A stretch of 12,590 bases of DNA from contig CAYMLL010000236.1 in assembly GCA_964390645.1 (NCBI GenBank), positions 1 to 12,590 of the forward strand, given 5' to 3'. How positions within the stretch are numbered: position 1 is the first letter of the stretch; every line of letters starts with the position of its first letter. This document shows, in pieces, positions 7,190 through 12,590 of this stretch. Source of the DNA: CAYMLL01 sp964390645 (GTDB lineage: Bacteria; Planctomycetota; UBA8108). The position numbers and the translations under genes are program-made. The notes under the pieces are model-generated. The model did not search any database. It was given only the letters and a program-made list of their open reading frames with translations, and had not been told where the DNA came from.

Positions 7190-8662
7190 ATGAGCCAGCC
7201 AGAACGTACACCTGTCCTCGCGGGTGTGGCGCAGGTCGAGCAACGCGAGCTCGATCCGGCAGCCGGCAAGGAGCCATTGGACCTGATGGTCGATGCCGTC
7301 CGGGAGGCGACACTCGATGCCGGCGCAAGGTCCCTGTTGCAAGCAGCCACGAGCGTCCGGGTGATTTTCTGCATGTGGCCTTACCGGAATCCGGCGCGGG
7401 TCGTGGCCGAGCGTGTCGGCATATCGAATGCGGAAACCGTGCTGACGCCGATCGGCGGCAACATGGTCCAGAGTGTCGTCAATCAGACCGCACTCGATAT
7501 ATCCCGGGGACAGCACGACGTGGTCGTCGTGACGGGCGCTGAATGCGGCAACAGTCAGGCGAAGGCACGCAAGGCGGGCATCGAGCTCGACTGGTCGATC
7601 GCTCCCGGAACGCCCGACCGCATCATCGGCGATTCCTCTCCCTACCTGGACGACGCCGAGGCCGCGAGGGGAATGAGCCGACCGTTTCAGTTCTACCCCG
7701 TGTTCGAGAACGCGTTGCGATATCAGCGTGGGGAATCGATCCCCGATCACATGATGCGGATCTCGGAGCTGTGGGAGAGGTTCAGCCGGGTGGCGGTGAA
7801 CAACCCACATGCCTGGCTGCGCAGGCCATTCACAGCCGAGGAGATCCGCACGCCTTCCTCGACGAATCGGCCGGTGACGTTTCCATACCCCAAGCTCATG
7901 CACGCGAACAATCGTGTGGATCAGGGTGCCGCGTTGATTCTCTGCTCCTTGCAAGCAGCGCAGCGACACGGCATCGCCGCGGAACGCCTCGTCTTTCCGC
8001 ACGTCGGTACCGACGCGCACGATCACTTGAAGGTCTCCAACCGGGACAATCTCCACTCCTCTCCGGCCATCCGCCTGGCCGGCGGACGGGCGCTCGAGAT
8101 GGCGGCTGTCGGTGTGGAGGATCTCGACTTCGTGGATGTCTACAGCTGCTTTCCGAGCGCCGTCCAGGTGGCGGCCACCGAGCTGGGACTCTCCATCGAT
8201 GGCACGCTGACCGTCACCGGCGGACTGACCTTTGCCGGCGGCCCGCACAACAACTACGTCATGCACGCCATCGCCACGATGACCGGGTGCTTGCGCAGAG
8301 AGCCGGGCACACGGGGCCTGATCACGGCAAACGGCGGCTACCTCGCAAAGCACGCCTTCGGGGTCTACTCCGCCGAACCACCGGAGCGCGGATTCCGGCA
8401 CGCCGACCTGCAGGCAGAAGTCGACCTCATGCCGAGACGCGAGGCCGAGGTCGATTTCGACGGAGACGTCACGGCCGAGTCCTACACCGTGATCTATGGC
8501 GATGACGGGCCGCAGGTCGGACACGTCTCCTGTCTCACGCCCGACGGACGTCGCACCTGGGCAAACGCGACAAGCGAGGAGGTCGTGAGCGCGATGACAC
8601 GAGAGGAGTTCTGCGGCAAGCGTGCGCGCATCGACGGCGAAGGGAGCATAGAGTTCCTGTGA
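7190..8662 (+). CDS. Thiolase-like protein (SCP2-thiolase/TLP1 type) lacking the nucleophilic Cys
   Basis: A 490-aa protein annotated in this family as acetyl-CoA acetyltransferase. The start at 7190 gives the usual N-terminus RTPVLAGVAQV; an ATG at 7115 would overlap the previous gene by 65 bases. The ribosome binding site is weak. The thiolase fold covers roughly 1-395, with family blocks DVYSCFPSAVQVA (316-328), TGGLTFAGGPHNNY (343-356) and TANGGYLAKHAFGVYS (379-394). At the nucleophile position the sequence reads GGNMVQS, with Asn91 replacing Cys, and the CxGGG cysteine is replaced by the ANGGY segment. Residues from about 400 match the extra C-terminal domain described for TLP1-type proteins. 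Classic thiolysis is unlikely; acyl-CoA binding, a retro-aldol-like step (as Ltp2-type aldolases do with a partner) or a non-catalytic role are options. The adjacent isomerase and dehydrogenases point to acyl-CoA breakdown. Confidence 0.88.
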   Translation: MSQPERTPVLAGVAQVEQRELDPAAGKEPLDLMVDAVREATLDAGARSLLQAATSVRVIFCMWPYRNPARVVAERVGISNAETVLTPIGGNMVQSVVNQTALDISRGQHDVVVVTGAECGNSQAKARKAGIELDWSIAPGTPDRIIGDSSPYLDDAEAARGMSRPFQFYPVFENALRYQRGESIPDHMMRISELWERFSRVAVNNPHAWLRRPFTAEEIRTPSSTNRPVTFPYPKLMHANNRVDQGAALILCSLQAAQRHGIAAERLVFPHVGTDAHDHLKVSNRDNLHSSPAIRLAGGRALEMAAVGVEDLDFVDVYSCFPSAVQVAATELGLSIDGTLTVTGGLTFAGGPHNNYVMHAIATMTGCLRREPGTRGLITANGGYLAKHAFGVYSAEPPERGFRHADLQAEVDLMPRREAEVDFDGDVTAESYTVIYGDDGPQVGHVSCLTPDGRRTWANATSEEVVSAMTREEFCGKRARIDGEGSIEFL

Positions 8663-8748
8663 CCTCCGGACGAGTCCGCCGGCTTCTTGCCCGGGTTCGA
8701 ACCGCAGCGGAGTGACCGTGCAGGCAGGGAGACGGGCTCCGCGGGCCT

Positions 8749-8777
8749 TTGCGGTCCCCGGCGTCCTGCGCTAAGAT
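8749..8777 (+). promoter_or_regulatory. Candidate sigma-70-type promoter for the dehydrogenase pair
   Basis: TTGCGG (8749-8754, 3 of 6 consensus) is followed after 17 bases by TAAGAT (8772-8777, 4 of 6). Transcription would begin near 8784, leaving a leader of about 37 bases before the GTG at 8821. Position, spacing and the 158-base gap after the thiolase-like gene all fit a separate start for the two dehydrogenase genes. No operator palindrome was recognised nearby. It is a pattern match only. Confidence 0.4.
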
Positions 8778-8820
8778 TCGTGCTTCTGTGGATCCGGCAA
8801 GCTGAACTGGAGACTCTGCT

Positions 8821-10005
8821 GTGGACCTTTCCTACGGGGAGCGGTACGAGACCTTCCGTCAAGAGACGCGGCGGTTCATCGAGGCGAACGCGCACCTGGC
8901 GCCCCCGGGGCGCAGTCTGGCCCGGGAGCAGGTGCGCGTCTGGCAGAAGCTGCTCATCGAGAACGGTTATGCCGCGCGAGTGATTCCCAGGGAGTACGGC
9001 GGCTACGGCGCGGAGCTCGATATTCTCGAGGCCCGGATCATCGCCGAGGAGTTCGCTCGTGCGCAGGTCCGGCCCGGTCTGGGCGGTCAGGGAATCGCCT
9101 ACCTGGTGCCCACACTTCTCGAGCTGGGGACCGAGAAGCTGAAGAGGCGGTTCATTCCGCCGACGCTGCGCGGCGAGATGCTCTGGTGTGAGGGCTACTC
9201 CGAACCCAACGCGGGAAGCGATCTGGCCAGTCTGCGTACAAGCGCGGTCCTGGAGGGCGACGAGTGGGTCGTCAACGGTCAGAAGATCTGGACCAGCACC
9301 GCTGACGTCGCGGACTGGATCTTCTGCCTTGTCCGTTCCGAGCCCGACGCGCCCAAGCATCACGGTATCAGCTTTCTGCTGTTCTCGATGGACACTCCGG
9401 GCATCGAGGTCCGGCCGCTCAAGACGATGGCGGGAGACTCTCGCTTCAACGAGGTCTTCTTCACGGACGTGCGCGTACCCGAGGATCAGATTGTCGGCGA
9501 AAGGGGTGAGGGCTGGCGCGTGGCCAACAACGTGCTGGGGCACGAGCGCATCGACCTGGGCGACCCCGATGCCACGCTCACTCGGCTCAATGCGCTCACC
9601 GATCTCATGAAGAGCGAGACCGTCGACGGTCGGCGGATCATCGACAACCCTGTGTATCGCGACCGTCTGATGAGGATCCAGGGCAGAGTCATGGCCCTGC
9701 GCTTCAACGACTTGCGGCTCCTGAGCGCAAGGCTCAACGGCAAGGACGCGTCGTTGGCGGCCATGATCGTCAAGCTCCAGGGATGCGAGCTTCGCCACCA
9801 GCTCGAGGGGCTGGCGGTCGATGCTCTGGGGGAGCTCGGCATACTCTTCGAAGACAGCCCCTATCTGCGCGCCGAAGGCTCCTGGCAGATCATGTACATG
9901 TTCTACATGGGCCTGATCATCGGTGGCGGGACAGCGCAGATTCAGAAGAACATCATCAGTGAACGCGGGCTGGGCATGCCGCGAGAGCCCAGAGTCAAGA
10001 CCTAG
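8821..10005 (+). CDS. Acyl-CoA dehydrogenase, probable catalytic subunit of a heteromer
   Basis: A 394-aa FAD-dependent acyl-CoA dehydrogenase of standard length, starting at GTG with GGAG (8809-8812) 8 bases upstream. Landmarks are YSEPNAGSDLASL (126-138), the FAD-contacting WTST (157-160) and the C-terminal GGGTAQIQKNIISERGLGMPR (368-388). Medium-chain-type enzymes carry the catalytic Glu just before GT; here that position is Gly370. Glu242 in LGHERIDLG lies where isovaleryl-CoA dehydrogenase has its catalytic Glu on helix G, so it is the likely base; this is my alignment by eye. The same pattern occurs in FadE-type subunits that form alpha2beta2 enzymes on steroid side chains in Mycobacterium. 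It would introduce an alpha,beta double bond and pass electrons to ETF, which is not encoded here. The next gene follows after 13 bases and is the probable partner. Confidence 0.93.
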   Translation: MDLSYGERYETFRQETRRFIEANAHLAPPGRSLAREQVRVWQKLLIENGYAARVIPREYGGYGAELDILEARIIAEEFARAQVRPGLGGQGIAYLVPTLLELGTEKLKRRFIPPTLRGEMLWCEGYSEPNAGSDLASLRTSAVLEGDEWVVNGQKIWTSTADVADWIFCLVRSEPDAPKHHGISFLLFSMDTPGIEVRPLKTMAGDSRFNEVFFTDVRVPEDQIVGERGEGWRVANNVLGHERIDLGDPDATLTRLNALTDLMKSETVDGRRIIDNPVYRDRLMRIQGRVMALRFNDLRLLSARLNGKDASLAAMIVKLQGCELRHQLEGLAVDALGELGILFEDSPYLRAEGSWQIMYMFYMGLIIGGGTAQIQKNIISERGLGMPREPRVKT

Positions 10006-10018
10006 CGGGAGACGTGGT

Positions 10019-11107
10019 ATGGAATTCGGTCTCTCCTCCGAACAGACACTCCTTCAGGAGAGTGTCAGCCGTTGTCTGGAGCGCAACGCCCCGCTGGAGC
10101 GAGTGAAGAAGTTCGTCGACGGTGACGAGAAGCGCGCCGCCGACGTCTGGGGTGAGCTGGGAGCGATGAACGTTCCCGGGATGCTCATCGCGGAAGAGCA
10201 CGGCGGTATCGGGCTCGGTCTCCTCGAAGCAGCTCTGGTGGCGGAGATCCTCGGCTCACACGTTGTTCCCGTGCCCTTCGTCGCCACCGCCGTCATGGCA
10301 CCCATCGCCATCGCTTCAGCGGGCTCCGAGACACAGCAGGCTCGTTGGCTGCCGGAGCTTGCCAGGGGCAGCGTCATCGCCGGCGCGGCGTTCACCGAGG
10401 TGATCGGCTCGCGCCTCGATGCTCGGGTCCGATACGACGGCGGCGCGCTCAGCGGGAAGGCGCTGTTCGTCCTGGACTTCGAGGCCGACGTGTATCTCGT
10501 GGCGGACGAGAACCGAGCGCTCTACCTGGTCGAGGCGAACGCGTCGGGGCTCGAGCGGCAGCTGCTCACGACGATCGACAGGACGCGTCGCGTGGGCGAG
10601 CTGGTCTTCGACAAGGTGGCAGCGGATCTTCTACCGGGCAGCAGCGACTCCGAAGTCTGCGCACGCGTCATCGACGCCGGGCGCATCGTGCTCGCGGCGG
10701 ACACGCTGGGTGCCGCGAACGAGATGCTGTCGAAGGCCGTGGCGTACTCCAAGCAGCGCGAGCAGTTCGGTCGAGTCATCGGGTCGTTCCAGGCCGTGAA
10801 GCACATGTGCGCGCAGATGGCGGCGGATCTCGAGCCATGCCGCGCCATGATGTGGTATGCCGCTCACGCCTTCGATGCCATCGTGAACGAGTCGCGGTTG
10901 ACCGCCTGCCACACCAAGGCTCATCTCTCGGAGGTGGCCACCTGTGTGGCGCGAACCTCGACCGAGGTGCACGGGGGGATCGGGTTCACCGATGAGCTCG
11001 GGCTGCACCTCTGGTTCAAGCGGATCGGCGCCAACCGGCAGCTGCTCGGCGGCCCGGATCGAATCCGCGAGGAAGCCGCCGAGCTGCAGCAGCTGACCCG
11101 GGCCTAG
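10019..11107 (+). CDS. Acyl-CoA dehydrogenase, probable non-catalytic partner subunit
   Basis: A 362-aa acyl-CoA dehydrogenase family protein, shorter than its neighbour. ATG at 10019 is chosen because GGGAG (10007-10011) lies 7 bases upstream; an earlier in-frame start would lie inside the previous gene. Family landmarks are EEHGGIGLGLLE (59-70), the FAD-binding SKQREQFGRVIGSFQAVKH (244-262) and VHGGIGFTDELGLHLWFKR (317-335). It lacks a YEGT-type Glu near the C-terminus, which reads RQLLGGPDRIREE. The central region around 215-240 offers no obvious Glu at the helix G position, reading RIVLAADTLGAANEM. The SEPNAGSD block of the first subunit is also absent, replaced by AAFTEVIGS. This suits the FAD-contributing partner of a heterotetramer such as the FadE28/FadE29 type in actinobacteria. 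Partner assignment rests on 13-base spacing and complementary motifs. Confidence 0.92.
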   Translation: MEFGLSSEQTLLQESVSRCLERNAPLERVKKFVDGDEKRAADVWGELGAMNVPGMLIAEEHGGIGLGLLEAALVAEILGSHVVPVPFVATAVMAPIAIASAGSETQQARWLPELARGSVIAGAAFTEVIGSRLDARVRYDGGALSGKALFVLDFEADVYLVADENRALYLVEANASGLERQLLTTIDRTRRVGELVFDKVAADLLPGSSDSEVCARVIDAGRIVLAADTLGAANEMLSKAVAYSKQREQFGRVIGSFQAVKHMCAQMAADLEPCRAMMWYAAHAFDAIVNESRLTACHTKAHLSEVATCVARTSTEVHGGIGFTDELGLHLWFKRIGANRQLLGGPDRIREEAAELQQLTRA

Positions 11108-11110
11108 GGC

Positions 11111-12214
11111 TCAATCCAGCGTCTTCAGGAACTCGATCACCGCGGCGTTCGTCTGGTCGGAACTCTCCTGCTGCACCCAGTGGCCCACTTCCGGAATCAG
11201 CCTGACCCCGCGCAGGTCCGTGGCCACTCGACTCATTTGTTCGGTGAGCTCCGAGTGCGTCGCCCGCCGGATGACGGAGTCCCTCTCGCCCGCCAGGAAC
11301 AACACGGGCTGTTTGACCGGAACACCGTCGAGCTGCGGGGTGATCTCCCAGTTGCGGTGGAAGTTCCTGTAGTAGTTGATGCCGCCCCGGAACCCGGCCC
11401 CGGTGAACTGCTTCACGTAGTAGTCGAGGTCCTCGTCGGTGAGCCAGTCCGGCGACTCCTCGGGCGCGCCCAGCCGCGGAATCCAGCCGCCGGCGCTCGC
11501 TTTCGGATCGGTCACCTCGGGCTTTTCCCGCGGGGAGTCGGGCGAGAGATAGAGCCGGCTCAGAATGCCGCGGGGGTCCTTGTCGAACTCCGCTTCCGCC
11601 ACGCCGGGCTCCTGGAAGTACAGGATGTAGAAGAAACGGTCTCCCATCGCGCGCTTCAGCGACGTGATGAGCGACTCCTCGCTTCGACCGCCGTAAGGCA
11701 CGCTCATCGCGACCAGGGCCCGGAAGCGTTCGGGATGCAGCAACACACAGTGCCAGGCCACGATCGCGCCCCAGTCGTGACCGACGACGACAGCGGTTTC
11801 TTCCCCGAGAGCATCCAGGACCCCGACGGCGTCCGCGGTCAGCTTGACGATGTCGTACTCCTCGACGCCCTCGGGAGCGTCGCTCTTTCCGAAGCCGCGC
11901 AGGTCCGGGGCCACGGCACGGAATCCTGCCTCGGCCAGGGCCGGGAGCTGGTGGCGCCACGAATACCAGGACTCCGGCCACCCATGCAGCAAGAGCACCA
12001 GCGGGCCTTCGCCCATCTCGGCGATACGCATGCGGATCCCGTTGCTTTCGATGAAACGCAATCGGGCTCCGTTCACGTATTCCACCTCCTCGACGGATCG
12101 TGGCTGCAGACTCTCGCGGCTGCGGCAAGCCGCTGTCGTGGCGAGGATTGTCAGAAGACCGGCGGCGACCCGGCCACCGGCAGCACGAGTACGAAGGCAA
12201 CTGCCAGGCGTCAT
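11111..12214 (-). CDS. Exported epoxide-hydrolase-like alpha/beta hydrolase, possible lipoprotein
   Basis: A 367-aa alpha/beta hydrolase with epoxide hydrolase hallmarks: oxyanion-hole HGWPESWYSWRHQ (77-89), nucleophile Asp147 in VGHDWGAIVAW, cap tyrosines in YFQEPGVAE (199-207) and NYYRN (280-284), acid Asp312 in FLAGERDSV and base His345 in EVGHWVQQE. The two tyrosines favour epoxide opening to a diol over haloalkane dehalogenation. Residues 1-30 (GRVAAGLLTILATTAAC) form an export signal ending at Cys30. The lipobox TAAC has Thr instead of Leu/Val/Ile at -3, so a lipid anchor is possible, and plain secretion is the alternative. Known epoxide hydrolases of this type are mostly cytoplasmic, which makes this one unusual. 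GAAGG lies only 2 bases before the ATG, so the start is not certain, but the signal peptide supports it. It runs convergently into the dehydrogenase gene, leaving 3 bases between stops. Confidence 0.9.
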   Translation of the reverse strand: MTPGSCLRTRAAGGRVAAGLLTILATTAACRSRESLQPRSVEEVEYVNGARLRFIESNGIRMRIAEMGEGPLVLLLHGWPESWYSWRHQLPALAEAGFRAVAPDLRGFGKSDAPEGVEEYDIVKLTADAVGVLDALGEETAVVVGHDWGAIVAWHCVLLHPERFRALVAMSVPYGGRSEESLITSLKRAMGDRFFYILYFQEPGVAEAEFDKDPRGILSRLYLSPDSPREKPEVTDPKASAGGWIPRLGAPEESPDWLTDEDLDYYVKQFTGAGFRGGINYYRNFHRNWEITPQLDGVPVKQPVLFLAGERDSVIRRATHSELTEQMSRVATDLRGVRLIPEVGHWVQQESSDQTNAAVIEFLKTLD

Positions 12215-12246
12215 GGCCTTCTTGGCTTTCCGGGAGCGTGTCTCAT
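12211..12246 (-). CDS. Possible 11-aa leader ORF coupled to the hydrolase
   Basis: A short ORF starting at ATG 12246 (MRHAPGKPRRP) ends in TGA, which shares bases with the hydrolase ATG in the arrangement ATGA. GGGG and GAAG lie just upstream of its start. The same frame stays open back to the window edge without another ATG near this one. Such an overlap can couple translation, which would help explain the poorly spaced ribosome binding site of the hydrolase. It may be chance. Confidence 0.2.
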   Translation of the reverse strand: MRHAPGKPRRP

Positions 12247-12455
12247 GATCCCCACTTCTTCGCCGACAGGCGGGGCCGAAGGGTGAGTCCGGGACAAGAC
12301 GCCTGACGTATCGCAGATGTCGAGGATGAAGTCGAGCAGAAAGACCGTACGTGGCGCAGGTGTGGAAGGGATCACGGTGCCGACCGTCAGGAGCGCGAGG
12401 AGGCCGAGTTTCTCCTGGGTGTGAAGACGATGCCCACGATATAGTGACGAGCGGA
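12215..12455. other. Upstream region of the hydrolase without a clear gene
   Basis: About 240 bases between the hydrolase start and the possible end of a gene at 12456. One minus-strand frame is open throughout, including a hydrophobic run (LGLLALLTVGTVIPS), but it has no good start and is Arg-rich further upstream. No strong -35/-10 pair, terminator or repeat was identified. The promoter of the hydrolase should lie here. Confidence 0.4.
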
Positions 12456-12590
12456 TCAGCGAAGCGTGGGTGAAGGTCGCTCGAGGTGTTCGTCGGTCAG
12501 TGCCGTCACGCCGTTCATGGCCGAGCCGGTCGAAGCTCGTTCGAGGGAGGTGTGCAGGTCCGTGATCAAGAGGGCTCGAAGAACGCGCCG
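12456..12590 (-). CDS. Possible 3' tail of a gene running in from the window edge
   Basis: One minus-strand frame is open from the edge for 44 codons and ends in TGA at 12456-12458. It reads RRVLRALLITDLH, then MNGVTALTDEHLERPSP. Third codon positions are mostly G or C, and the composition is more protein-like than the alternative frame open across the same bases. The segment ALTDEHLER loosely recalls the start of a small uncharacterised bacterial family, which would imply the ORF is cut short by a frameshift; this is from memory and weak. It could equally be a short independent ORF from ATG or non-coding. Confidence 0.25.
   Translation of the reverse strand, partial: RRVLRALLITDLHTSLERASTGSAMNGVTALTDEHLERPSPTLR

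Noticed and set aside
7133..9798. Two long minus-strand frames opposite the thiolase-like and dehydrogenase genes
   Set aside because: Both are shadows of clear plus-strand enzymes caused by high GC; their composition is rich in Arg, Gly, His and Val with no family motifs.
11180..12286. Plus-strand open frame of 368 codons opposite the hydrolase
   Set aside because: The minus strand shows the full epoxide hydrolase motif set; the plus frame has none and no start signal.
1..12590. CRISPR array, rRNA, phage or defence genes
   Set aside because: No regularly spaced repeats, no rRNA-like stretches and no nuclease, integrase or phage structural motifs were recognised.

Overview
The window is high-GC DNA from a bacterium, probably Gram-negative and probably from a metagenome scaffold, since it contains an exact 100-base run of N at 6279-6378. 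A secreted multi-module protein, a periplasmic multihaem c-type cytochrome with a PA14-like domain, and several acyl-CoA enzymes together suggest an uncultured environmental lineage. The lectin-like and PA14/cytochrome proteins are in the style of Planctomycetota and related groups, while the acyl-CoA cluster would also fit Myxococcota or Binatota. The sequence alone does not settle the phylum.

Left part (1-3028): two minus-strand genes. At the edge is the N-terminal 431 codons of a secreted beta-rich protein that runs off the window. After about 540 bases without a convincing gene comes a complete thiolase with both catalytic cysteines and the histidine. Bases 3029-4090 are poorly explained. 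They hold a plausible 92-aa minus-strand gene with a strong ribosome binding site, a doubtful 49-aa plus-strand ORF, two small GC-rich hairpins and a weak promoter candidate.

Middle (4091-6262): a 723-aa exported cytochrome with five CXXCH haem sites behind a PA14-like domain. It is followed by the N gap, so its linkage to the genes on the right depends on scaffolding.

Right part (6382-11107): four plus-strand acyl-CoA genes. These are a crotonase-fold enzyme lacking the two hydratase glutamates but keeping a PaaG-type aspartate, a thiolase-like protein (SCP2-thiolase/TLP1 type) with Asn where the nucleophilic Cys should be, and two adjacent acyl-CoA dehydrogenase subunits. The first dehydrogenase appears to carry a catalytic Glu at the isovaleryl-CoA-dehydrogenase position. 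The second appears to lack a base and probably forms a heteromer with it, as in actinobacterial steroid-degradation FadE pairs. A promoter candidate sits before the dehydrogenase pair. Together these look like a pathway for a branched, cyclic or isoprenoid/steroid-like CoA ester rather than plain fatty acid oxidation.

A convergent minus-strand gene (11111-12214) encodes an epoxide-hydrolase-like alpha/beta hydrolase with an export signal and possible lipid anchor; only 3 bases separate it from the dehydrogenase stop. The last 376 bases have no complete gene, perhaps the 3' tail of one. No rRNA, tRNA, CRISPR array or intact mobile element was seen. I found no clearly new system. The most unusual content is the set of catalytically atypical acyl-CoA proteins, the five-haem PA14 cytochrome and the unexplained 1-kb block before it.
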